The notes under the pieces: model-generated | Seen by the model: the letters and a program-made list of their open reading frames with translations, nothing else | The model's database searches: none | Told to the model about the DNA's origin: nothing | Origin: Polynucleobacter sp. MWH-Jannik1A5 | GTDB lineage: Bacteria > Pseudomonadota > Gammaproteobacteria > Burkholderiales > Burkholderiaceae | NCBI RefSeq assembly: GCF_018881795.1 | Contig: NZ_JACVPQ010000001.1 | Location: 62,001 to 126,000 of the forward strand | Length of the DNA: 64,000 nt | Direction: 5' to 3' | Shown here: in pieces, positions 22,133-29,943 of the stretch | How positions within the stretch are numbered: position 1 is the stretch's first letter | Layout: every line of letters starts with the position of its first letter | Position numbers and translations under genes: made by a program

Positions 22133-23017
22133 ATGGAAGTTATGCGAATCGAACCTCAAACTATCACTCACCTTCAAGAATGGCTCGGTAAAACGGAGTC
22201 ATTACAAGATACAGTTACATCAGCGCCAGTGCGCGCCCTCTCGGCCACCTTGGATCGCGAAGATCCCGCGCCTAGCAAGGGTACTTTTTTACCGGAGTTA
22301 TGGCACTGGCTGTACTTCTTGCCTCATGCCCGCGAATCTGAAATTGGCCCTGATGGTCATCCAAAACGCGGCGGCTTTTTACCCCCCGTTCCATTGCCTC
22401 GTCGCATGTGGGCAGGTAGTCGTATTGAATGGCTAAAACCATTATCTGTTGGCGATGAAATTGAGAGAGTTTCCACAATTGAGTCTGTCACTCATAAAGC
22501 AGGTCGCACTGGTGATTTGATTTTCGTTTTGGTCAATCACAAGATCTCCAATCAAAATGGCTTAGCAATTATTGAAGAACATGACATCGTGTATCGCGAT
22601 GCTCCTGGACCAGACGACAAGCCTGTAGCCCCTACTCCTGCACCAACAGATGCAAAATGGAGTAAAACAATTACGCCAGATGATGTATTGCTGTTTCGCT
22701 ACTCAGCACTAACATTTAATGGTCACCGCATTCACTACGATCGCAAATACGTTACCGAGGTAGAAGGCTATCCAGGTTTAATAGTGCACGGCCCTTTGAT
22801 TGCAACCTTACTAGTTGATCTAGTGCGTCAAAGCATTCCAGGCTGCAAGCTCAAGAGTTTTGAGTTCCGCGCCATTCGCCCTACTTTTGACATCAATATT
22901 TTTAAAGTGAATGCCAAGCCTGATTTGGAAAAAGATCCAAGCGGAAAAACGATTTCGATCTGGGCGCAAGATCATGAAAGTTGGCTTACGATGCAAGCCA
23001 CTGCCGTACTAGCGTAA
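22133..23017 (+). CDS. MaoC/FAS1-like dehydratase family acyl-CoA hydratase (mesaconyl/itaconyl-CoA hydratase type)
   Basis: Double hot-dog hydratases of this family hydrate enoyl-CoA thioesters, for example mesaconyl-C4-CoA or itaconyl-CoA. The 294 residues show the FAS1-like N-terminal half (LWHWLYFLPHARESEIGPDG, PRRMWAGSRIEW) and a C-terminal hot-dog with FRYSALTFNGHRIHYDRKY, the catalytic Asp/His pattern seen in this group, then YPGLIVHGPLIATLL. The ATG at 22142 is an alternative start. It leads a tight run with the MmgE/PrpD and CoA-lyase genes. The exact substrate cannot be read from sequence. Confidence 0.85.
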   Translation: MEVMRIEPQTITHLQEWLGKTESLQDTVTSAPVRALSATLDREDPAPSKGTFLPELWHWLYFLPHARESEIGPDGHPKRGGFLPPVPLPRRMWAGSRIEWLKPLSVGDEIERVSTIESVTHKAGRTGDLIFVLVNHKISNQNGLAIIEEHDIVYRDAPGPDDKPVAPTPAPTDAKWSKTITPDDVLLFRYSALTFNGHRIHYDRKYVTEVEGYPGLIVHGPLIATLLVDLVRQSIPGCKLKSFEFRAIRPTFDINIFKVNAKPDLEKDPSGKTISIWAQDHESWLTMQATAVLA

Positions 23018-23034
23018 TCAAACACTATTTATTT

Positions 23035-24411
23035 ATGACTACTCAACACCTCTCTCGTGAGCTCGCCAGCTTTGCAGCCAATCTCAAGGCTGCAGACATC
23101 CCTAACGATGTCATGAACCGTGCCGAAGATTTATTGGTAGATTGGTTTGGTTCTGCTATCGCCGGCAAAGGCTCGCGCCCGGTTGAACTCATTACCCAAT
23201 TTGCTCAGAACATGGGTGGGTTTGATGCGGCACACGCTGGCCCATCTGAGATTCTGGTTTCTCGCAAAACCTCCAGTCCCTTTTTAGCGGCAATGGCCAA
23301 TGCGGCAGCATCCCATGTTGCAGAACAAGATGATGTGCACAATGGCTCAGTCTTTCATCCGGCGACAGTAGTATTTCCGCCGGTACTTGCTTGTGCACAA
23401 GCGCTTGGTGCATCTGGCGAAGAATTATTGGTTGCTGCAGTAGCGGGCTATGAAGTTGGCATTCGCGTTGGCGAATTTTTAGGTCGCTCTCATTACAAAG
23501 TGTTTCACACCACTGGCACCGCCGGCACTCTTGCAGCGGCTGCAGCAGTTGGAAGACTTCTGAAACTTTCTCCAGAGCAAATGCTCAACGCCTTTGGTTC
23601 AGCAGGCACACAATCGGCTGGTCTTTGGGAATTTCTGCGTGATGCTGCCGACTCAAAGCAACTACACACCGCACATGCAGCCTCTACCGGCTTGATGTCT
23701 GCTTATATTGCCCAAGCTGGCTTTACGGGTGCACAGCATATTCTGGAAGGCAAGCAAGGTCTCGCTGCTGGTATGTCGAGCGATAGCGATCCAAGTAAGC
23801 TCGTAGATCGTTTGGGCAGTCGCTGGGCTTTAGCAGAAACCAGTTTTAAGTACTATGCCTCATGCCGCCATACTCACCCTGCTGCAGATGCTTTATTACA
23901 AGTAATGTTGGCTAATAAATTAGTCCCTAGCGATATCGCTAAGGTCGAGACTTTAGTTCATCAGAGCGCTATCGATGTTTTAGGGCCAGTCACTGATCCG
24001 GCTACCGTCCATCAATCGAAGTTTTCTATGGGCACAGTCTTGGCTTTAGTTGCTCACTATCAATTTGCCGGCCTACAAGAATTTGACAAGCACTTTCATG
24101 ATGATGAGATCTGCGCATTCCGCGAGCGCGTTTCTATGACCTTAGATCCTGAAGTCGATGGCGCTTATCCACAACGCTGGATCGGCAAAGTCAAAGTGCA
24201 TTTAAAGAACGGGCAAGTCTTGGATGGTCGCGTAGACGAACCTAAGGGCGATCCTGGCAATACCTTGTCTCGCGCAGAAATTACCGACAAAGCAATGCGT
24301 TTAGCCGCTTTCAGCGGTGGCGCCAACCCAGCTGAGATGAATAAAGCAATTGATCTCTTGTGGAATATCCGCAAACAAGCCAAGATAGGCTTTCTACTTC
24401 CTTCGAATTAA
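23035..24411 (+). CDS. MmgE/PrpD family protein
   Basis: This family includes 2-methylcitrate dehydratase (PrpD) and cis-aconitate decarboxylase. The 458 residues from ATG 23035 (MTTQHLSRELASFAANLK) match the family from end to end, including DWFGSAIAGKGSRP, HVAEQDDVHNGSVFHPATVV and YYASCRHTHPAADALL. An open TTG-started extension back to 22981 overlaps the previous gene and is not likely to be translated. It sits 17 bases after the hydratase and 14 bases before the lyase. Dehydratase or decarboxylase activity is possible; I cannot choose. Confidence 0.87.
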   Translation: MTTQHLSRELASFAANLKAADIPNDVMNRAEDLLVDWFGSAIAGKGSRPVELITQFAQNMGGFDAAHAGPSEILVSRKTSSPFLAAMANAAASHVAEQDDVHNGSVFHPATVVFPPVLACAQALGASGEELLVAAVAGYEVGIRVGEFLGRSHYKVFHTTGTAGTLAAAAAVGRLLKLSPEQMLNAFGSAGTQSAGLWEFLRDAADSKQLHTAHAASTGLMSAYIAQAGFTGAQHILEGKQGLAAGMSSDSDPSKLVDRLGSRWALAETSFKYYASCRHTHPAADALLQVMLANKLVPSDIAKVETLVHQSAIDVLGPVTDPATVHQSKFSMGTVLALVAHYQFAGLQEFDKHFHDDEICAFRERVSMTLDPEVDGAYPQRWIGKVKVHLKNGQVLDGRVDEPKGDPGNTLSRAEITDKAMRLAAFSGGANPAEMNKAIDLLWNIRKQAKIGFLLPSN

Positions 24412-24425
24412 GCAGATACCAACCT

Positions 24426-25271
24426 ATGAACCCACTTGATACACCTTTAGGATTTAGCACCAACTTTTTATTTGTTCCAGGTACTCGTCCTGAGCGTTTT
24501 ATAAAAGCACTTGATAGCGGTGCCAGTGGTGTTGTATTAGATCTTGAAGATGCTGTTGCCGAGGAAGATAAAGTCAGCGCACGCGATGCCATTCGTACTG
24601 CTTGGCCAAGCTTTAGTGCTGAGCAAAAGAAACGTTTGGTGATTCGTACGAACTCACCAGGCAGTAAGTTTTATGCGGCCGATCTCATTCTTGCGCAAGA
24701 ACTACAAGTGGCATGCCTACTCATTCCTAAAAGCGAATCCCTCGATCAAATTAATGGCGCCGCTTTGATATTGCCTAACACCGCCATCATTCCCATGATT
24801 GAGACTGCGGTCGGCTTAGATCAGCTGAAAGAAATCGCCAACTCCAATCAGGTTATTCGCCTTGCTTTAGGCAACTTAGATTTACAGGCTGACCTTGGTA
24901 TGGTTTGTGATCGCCAAGAAACGGAACTGCAAACCGCTCGCTACCAAATCGTTTTAGCTTCACGCCTGGCGCAAATTGCCCCTCCAATTGATGGGGTTAC
25001 GCCCTCTACAGATGATGTTGAGCGTATTGCAGAAGATGCAGAACGTGCAAAACGCATGGGTTTTGGCGGAAAACTGTGTATTCATCCTAAGCAGGTAGGC
25101 ATCGTCATTGCTGCGTTTACACCTACAGAAGAAGAACTGGCATGGGCCCAGCGAGTGATTGATGCAGATAAAGCCTCTAAAGGCGGTGCCGTAAAGCTGG
25201 ATGGTCGCATGATTGATAGGCCAGTGGTGTTATTAGCCCAAAGAACCCTAGCAATTACTGGTAAACACTAG
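24426..25271 (+). CDS. HpcH/HpaI-family CoA ester lyase (CitE/malyl- or citramalyl-CoA lyase type)
   Basis: CitE-like enzymes cleave or form C-C bonds in malyl-, citramalyl- or citryl-CoA. From the ATG at 24426 the protein has 281 residues, with the typical start FLFVPGTRPERFIKAL, the acidic loop VVLDLEDAVAEEDK that helps bind Mg2+, the arginine in VIRTNSPGSKF, and the IPMIETAVGL and CIHPKQVGIV motifs. An upstream ATG at 24360 lies inside the previous gene. Position after a hydratase suggests a (3S)-citramalyl-CoA or malyl-CoA type lyase; this is inference. Confidence 0.88.
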   Translation: MNPLDTPLGFSTNFLFVPGTRPERFIKALDSGASGVVLDLEDAVAEEDKVSARDAIRTAWPSFSAEQKKRLVIRTNSPGSKFYAADLILAQELQVACLLIPKSESLDQINGAALILPNTAIIPMIETAVGLDQLKEIANSNQVIRLALGNLDLQADLGMVCDRQETELQTARYQIVLASRLAQIAPPIDGVTPSTDDVERIAEDAERAKRMGFGGKLCIHPKQVGIVIAAFTPTEEELAWAQRVIDADKASKGGAVKLDGRMIDRPVVLLAQRTLAITGKH

Positions 25272-25340
25272 GGTCTTTCAACACAAAAACGCTTTATAAG
25301 TGGCAAAATTGACAAACATAACAACAACATGGAGATCAAA

Positions 25341-26330
25341 TTGAAAGTGAAGAAATTTTTATTTTCAGGAATTGCTGCAGCATTAACCGCTGGCGCATTT
25401 CTAAGCACTAGCGCTCTTGCGCAAAAAGACTGGCCTACTAAATCAATTCAGTTGGTCGTTCCCTTTGCAGCTGGTGGCCCTACTGACTCTATCGCCCGTT
25501 TAATTGCAGTGCCAATGGGTCAAGCCTTCGGCCAAACTGTGGTTGTTGAGAACGTTCCAGGTGCTGGCGGCACAATCGCCTCTACCAAGGTAGCACGCGC
25601 TGCACCAGACGGCTACACCATCTATATTCACCACATGGGCATGGCTACTGCTAACGCCTTGTATGACAAGCTCCCATACGATCCAATGACCAGCTTTGAA
25701 TACGTTGGCCAAGTTGCTGACGTACCAATGGTGTTATTGGGTAAAAAAGATTTGCCAGCAAACAACTTTAAAGAACTTGAGGCTTACATCCGTGCTAATG
25801 GTTCAAAAGTTACCATGGCAAATGCTGGTCCTGGCGCTGTGTCACAGCTATGCGGTCTGTTGTTCCAAAGCCGTTTGGGCGTAAAACTTACCAACATTCC
25901 TTACAAAGGAACTGGTCCTGCATTAACAGACCTGTTGGGTGGTCAAGTTGACCTCTTGTGCGACCAAACAACTCAGACTATTCCGTACATCAAGGATGGT
26001 CGTGTAAAGGCTTTTGGTACAACCACCATGAAGCGTTTGCCAGCGATTCCGAATGTTCCAACTTTGAACGAACAAGGCCTCAAAGGCTTCGAAGTTAAAG
26101 TTTGGCACGGCGTTTACGCACCAAAAGGCACTCCACAGCCAATCATGGATAAGATCAATGCTGCTTTGAAGAAAGCATTGAATAATCCTGATGTGAAGAA
26201 GCGTTTAGAAGATGCCAATATTGACATCGTTCCAGCAGACAAGGTTTCTGCCAAAGGCTTGAAAGATCATCTTGAAAAAGAGATCAACGTTTGGGGTCCA
26301 GTGATTCGTAAGGCGAATATTCCAGACTAA
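25341..26330 (+). CDS. tripartite tricarboxylate transporter (Bug/TctC) substrate-binding protein
   Basis: Bug-family proteins are periplasmic binding proteins for carboxylates, very abundant in Burkholderiales and often without adjacent TctA/TctB membrane subunits, as here. The mature part shows DWPTKSIQLVVPFAAGGPTD, NVPGAGG and the CDQTTQTIPYIKDGRVKAFG region. I prefer the TTG at 25341 (first residues KVKKFLFSGI, signal ending ALAQ): a GGAG ribosome binding site at 25331-25334 lies 6 bases before it. An ATG at 25329 would add four residues but has no such site. It follows the CoA-lyase gene and may import its pathway substrate. Confidence 0.92.
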   Translation: MKVKKFLFSGIAAALTAGAFLSTSALAQKDWPTKSIQLVVPFAAGGPTDSIARLIAVPMGQAFGQTVVVENVPGAGGTIASTKVARAAPDGYTIYIHHMGMATANALYDKLPYDPMTSFEYVGQVADVPMVLLGKKDLPANNFKELEAYIRANGSKVTMANAGPGAVSQLCGLLFQSRLGVKLTNIPYKGTGPALTDLLGGQVDLLCDQTTQTIPYIKDGRVKAFGTTTMKRLPAIPNVPTLNEQGLKGFEVKVWHGVYAPKGTPQPIMDKINAALKKALNNPDVKKRLEDANIDIVPADKVSAKGLKDHLEKEINVWGPVIRKANIPD

Positions 26331-26348
26331 GCATTAACTGCAATAAAT

Positions 26349-26377
26349 AAAAAAGCCAGCGCAATGCTGGCTTTTTT
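26349..26377. terminator. bidirectional intrinsic terminator
   Basis: A perfect 12-bp stem AAAAAAGCCAGC/GCTGGCTTTTTT (26349-26360 with 26366-26377) has a 5-nt loop. It has T runs in both directions and separates the convergent Bug-protein gene and Rap1a-like gene. Confidence 0.9.
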
Positions 26378-26391
26378 ATTGGGCTGAATAC

Positions 26392-26760
26392 TTATTTACA
26401 TGGGTACTGATCAGTAAAGAAGCGCATTAAGGTTTTGGCTGCGCGATCTTGATTGAACTGAGGGTTTGCCTTAGTCCACACCAAGAACTTTTGCAGGATC
26501 ACACTGCGGGTCTCGCTCTTGTTTGTAAAGCAGATAGCTGACTTCGCATCCACAGGGCGATTCGCCAAGTAACCTTGATATACGCCCTCTCCGAAACCAA
26601 AACAAAAACTACGACCCTGCTCATCATTAGGGTTTTTGCAGAGCTCAACAAATGCAGCGGTACTAGCATCATCCGCTGGGAGATCTTTTTGCGCAAATGC
26701 ACTAGGCGCAACAGAAAGAGTGGATGCAATAAATAGGAATGTGACAGCTAAAGTTTTCAT
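26392..26760 (-). CDS. Rap1a/Tai-like secreted protein
   Basis: This is a small exported protein: from the ATG at 26760 it has 122 residues with a signal peptide (MKTLAVTFLFIASTLSVAPS, cleavage after AFA). The mature part has four cysteines (FVELCKN, RSFCFGFGEG, SAICFTNK, QYPCK) and the pattern FCFGFGEGVYQGYL, which recalls the Rap1a/Tai family of periplasmic immunity proteins against type VI amidase effectors. No effector or secretion gene is nearby, so an immunity role is unsupported here. A longer open frame back to 26985 runs into the DUF3300 gene and is a shadow. It lies 22 bases after that gene. Confidence 0.75.
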   Translation of the reverse strand: MKTLAVTFLFIASTLSVAPSAFAQKDLPADDASTAAFVELCKNPNDEQGRSFCFGFGEGVYQGYLANRPVDAKSAICFTNKSETRSVILQKFLVWTKANPQFNQDRAAKTLMRFFTDQYPCK

Positions 26761-26782
26761 GATTCTTTTCTCTAAAAATAGA

Positions 26783-28009
26783 TTAACGTCTAAAGCCACC
26801 CATATGGCCACCACCAAATCCACCCATATGACCACCGCCCCCACCGCCAAATCCTCCTGGACGACTAGCGCCAAAGTTGCGTGAACGATCTTGATTGCCA
26901 TCAAAGCGCGCTTGATCCCGCAGCGCGTTCTCTTGAGCTGCCTCGCGATATATATTTGGGTTCGCTCTATCCATCTGAGCATCATTACGCGCTTCTTGGT
27001 TTAGACGTGCCGCTTGATTTCTTTCTTCAGGGGTCGCGTCTCTCTGAAAAGCGTTATTAACGCGCTGACCATCGGCTCTTGCCGCTGCCCTCTCCCCTGG
27101 TGTTGCATTATTTTTCCAATCGTTTAGCAAACGTTGCTGGTTGGCAATATTTGCCGGTCCGATAATTGGGCGAGAAGGTACGCGCCCGGATGAATTGATG
27201 GTCGTAGAGTTAATCGTGCCGTTATTCCAATTGGGGTAAGTCCAAAAATCATCGCCGATCATAAATCCCAAACCAAAAGTCATCAAACCCCAGGCTGGGT
27301 CATAGATGGGGTATGGCGGATAGTCTGGGTAAGGCCATGGCCCATAAACCACTGTGGGGTTATAGCTTGGGATATAAACCACTTTTGTATTGGCTGGGCT
27401 AATCAAAACATTGCCATCTGCATCAGTAGTGACAGTAATTTGCTGATTAGATTTCAGGGTGCCAGCCTTTACAGCCATTTTTCTGAGGACTTGCACTGCC
27501 TTCATAGTGTCTGCAGCTTGAAGCTTATAGGCATTCCCCAGATTTTGGGTCCACTGTAATTTTCTGCCCATCATATTGAATGCTTTTGGAAACGACATGA
27601 GAGATTTCACGCTGTCGTTCCAAGATTGTGCCTTCAGTGCATTTTGCAGGTCACCGCCCTTTAGCGCAGCATTGTCGGTTCGCCAGTTATAGGCTTCTGC
27701 CACTTCTAGTGGATAGGTTGAGGCTAAAAGCATCAGCGAGAGCAATGAGTCAGGGTATAGCGCTATGGTTGAGACCAATGACTGCAATTGCTCTGAAGAA
27801 ATGGTTTGTGGGCCAGCGTTATAGCTTGTATCTTGAGCATAACCCTGACTCTGATCATAAGGCTGAGGGTAATAGTTTCCACTGGGTTGATATGGACCGG
27901 GATTCATTGCACACCCGGCCATAAGGGATCCACAAGCAATTGTTGCTAAGGCGAGGAATCCTGCTGATTTACCCAATACGGGAATACTTTGCTGACTTGT
28001 CTGTTTCAT
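26783..28009 (-). CDS. DUF3300 domain lipoprotein with Gly/His-rich tail
   Basis: The function is unknown. The 408 residues start with a lipoprotein signal (LMAGC lipobox near residue 33). The DUF3300 domain (about 70-260) includes the typical LVSTIALYPDSLLSLMLLAS and VVYIPSYNPTVVYGPWPYPD motifs. An Asn/Arg/Ala-rich helical region (about 290-375) follows, then a glycine-rich end with two HMGGFGGG-type repeats. DUF3300 proteins are envelope proteins of many proteobacteria. It is upstream of and probably co-transcribed with the Rap1a-like gene. Confidence 0.88.
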   Translation of the reverse strand: MKQTSQQSIPVLGKSAGFLALATIACGSLMAGCAMNPGPYQPSGNYYPQPYDQSQGYAQDTSYNAGPQTISSEQLQSLVSTIALYPDSLLSLMLLASTYPLEVAEAYNWRTDNAALKGGDLQNALKAQSWNDSVKSLMSFPKAFNMMGRKLQWTQNLGNAYKLQAADTMKAVQVLRKMAVKAGTLKSNQQITVTTDADGNVLISPANTKVVYIPSYNPTVVYGPWPYPDYPPYPIYDPAWGLMTFGLGFMIGDDFWTYPNWNNGTINSTTINSSGRVPSRPIIGPANIANQQRLLNDWKNNATPGERAAARADGQRVNNAFQRDATPEERNQAARLNQEARNDAQMDRANPNIYREAAQENALRDQARFDGNQDRSRNFGASRPGGFGGGGGGHMGGFGGGHMGGFRR

Positions 28010-28084
28010 ATCTGCCTCGGCATTGACCTATGTAAATAGATCGCTTAACTCATCTCAAATCACTACTTTGCGTTTCAACGATTA

Positions 28085-28705
28085 TTAACCCGGTCTAAAT
28101 AAATATCCAGAGCGGGCTTTATCGCGGCGCCTTCTATAAAGCATTCCAATAAAGGCAACTAGCGCCCAAATAGCTAAGAACGGATCAAGCAAATAATCCC
28201 AAAGGTTGGTGGACTCATGCCAATGAGCCGCCCAAGCAATGATGGCTATCGCAATAATCCACACGCCCTTAGTCCAATTGGCCAAAGCACAAACTACCGC
28301 AAATACAAGCACTGCTATTAAGAATGCCATTGATCCATAGCCCCATGCGTAGGGGTCAAGCATTCCTAAACCTAGCGCAAATGGATAAAAACCAATTGCG
28401 ATGATGGCAATCGCGAATTTAAAGGCGATGGGTGTTGGTTTGCTTGAAGGCAGCAAAGAACTCCATAGCAGCAAAGTTAAAACGATACTCAGATCACCAG
28501 TAACGCCACGTACATATGCTACTAGAGGTAATTCCATACCTAGACCTAGCGGCCAGAACAATACATTGCCGATTAACAGAACCAAGAAAAGCTTTACGGC
28601 GAATGGAAAAGGATTTGGGGAGAATTTTTGCAATGCCCAAATACAAATAACTGAGGTCGTGATGGATAGCTCAATCAAAGCCAAGGTTTGCATTAATGAA
28701 TTCAT
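28085..28705 (-). CDS. polytopic inner-membrane protein of unknown function
   Basis: I do not recognise a family. The 206 residues contain about six hydrophobic segments (roughly 5-24, 34-53, 72-90, 95-117, 124-146, 148-165 and a last one near 170-190) and end in a basic cytoplasmic-type tail (YRRRRDKARSGYLFRPG). The ATG overlaps the stop of the sialidase-like gene by 4 bases, so it is the third gene of a coupled operon with the GT39 transferase. A supporting role in cell-surface glycan processing is a guess from context only. Confidence 0.7.
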   Translation of the reverse strand: MNSLMQTLALIELSITTSVICIWALQKFSPNPFPFAVKLFLVLLIGNVLFWPLGLGMELPLVAYVRGVTGDLSIVLTLLLWSSLLPSSKPTPIAFKFAIAIIAIGFYPFALGLGMLDPYAWGYGSMAFLIAVLVFAVVCALANWTKGVWIIAIAIIAWAAHWHESTNLWDYLLDPFLAIWALVAFIGMLYRRRRDKARSGYLFRPG

Positions 28706-29943
28706 TGCTGAACCTCCTGGTCTTTAGTTTCCAGATCCTGTGACTCAATCTTGCTGAAAGCATGCTTTAACCAAGTAGCAGAAAAATAACGATGGCGAAT
28801 TTTTTTACGATCCCAGGTATAGACCAAATGGGCGTCGTTGCCATTAACGGTAATTAAGTATGGATAGGAAAATTCTTTTCGCTGCGCATCCGCTAAGGAC
28901 TCGTCGTCCTCCAGCACCTCAATGACTTGCCACTGCCCTGACTGTGGGTTGCTCATCATCAAAACCAATCGATGGCGACCAGTTTCAATATTATTTAAAG
29001 CCAGGATACGAGCGCCACTCTTCAGAGCCACTCCAGCAACCGCAGAATTTGGATTGGCGATTGCTAAATCCTCAGACCATTGCCAGGTTTGGCCAGCATT
29101 TTGCGTCTTACTCACTGGTATTTGTTTTGGCAGGCCTGCGCTGCGAGCTTGCCGAAAATAGGCGCTAGCATCTTGAGCGTCGCTCACAAACACCAGCGGC
29201 TGAATCGCACTGCGGCCAGAGCTCATACGACGCTTATCAATCACCTGACCGGCATCGATTCTTAAAAACTCACCAAAGCGCCCTATCCACTCATGATAGG
29301 CAGGCAAGCCCAACAAGCCATCAGTAAATGAGATGCTCGGGGATTTCACAAGCGTACTTAAGTTCAATAAGGGCGAGCTAATTAGGCGCTGCGGCTTACT
29401 CCAAGTCAATCCCTCGTCATCAGATGTGATTGCAGAGATAGAGCTACCAGCCCACCCGCCAATCGAAACCGTCACGAAGAACAATTGGAGACGTCCATCC
29501 GCCAATCTAACCGGTACAGGGTTGCCAAGTTTGGCGATATAGCGTGATAGCCCCTTCTCCGCACTGATGCGATCCATTACAACCGTAGGCGCACTCCAAT
29601 TGGCAGAATGCGAGTCGTATACCGAGCTATAAATCGAAACATCTGCAGCGCCTTCACGACTACCTGCAAACCAAAATGCCCGAACCGCGCCATCCTTCAA
29701 GGCAATCAGGGATGCTGCATGCACCGATGGAGCACCAGTGTCTGGTAACCAGTTGGATTGGGGCGCAGGAATAACAACCTTAGGCAGAGCTTTATTTTTA
29801 CTTACTACAGACTCATCCACCTGATCTTCCGCTGGAGATACAGAGGGCAGTGCAAAAGGTGCCCATACAGGTCGACTATCAATATGCAGAAAGCCCAAGA
29901 CAGCGGCAAGCAATAAAAAACAGAGTGCAACAATCCGACTCAT
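28702..29943 (-). CDS. sialidase-superfamily (BNR/Asp-box) exported protein
   Basis: Sialidase-fold six-bladed propellers hydrolyse or bind glycans. The 413 residues begin with a hydrophobic signal or anchor (about 1-22). Asp-box-like motifs are visible (SDDEGLTWSKP near residue 178, TQNAGQTWQW near 285), and SREGAADVSIYSS resembles the first blade. LLGLPAYHEW lies mid-protein. Whether catalytic residues are kept is not clear, and true sialic-acid cleavage is not established. It overlaps the GT39 gene and the following membrane-protein gene by 4 bases each, which implies one functional unit at the cell surface. Confidence 0.78.
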   Translation of the reverse strand: MSRIVALCFLLLAAVLGFLHIDSRPVWAPFALPSVSPAEDQVDESVVSKNKALPKVVIPAPQSNWLPDTGAPSVHAASLIALKDGAVRAFWFAGSREGAADVSIYSSVYDSHSANWSAPTVVMDRISAEKGLSRYIAKLGNPVPVRLADGRLQLFFVTVSIGGWAGSSISAITSDDEGLTWSKPQRLISSPLLNLSTLVKSPSISFTDGLLGLPAYHEWIGRFGEFLRIDAGQVIDKRRMSSGRSAIQPLVFVSDAQDASAYFRQARSAGLPKQIPVSKTQNAGQTWQWSEDLAIANPNSAVAGVALKSGARILALNNIETGRHRLVLMMSNPQSGQWQVIEVLEDDESLADAQRKEFSYPYLITVNGNDAHLVYTWDRKKIRHRYFSATWLKHAFSKIESQDLETKDQEVQQ

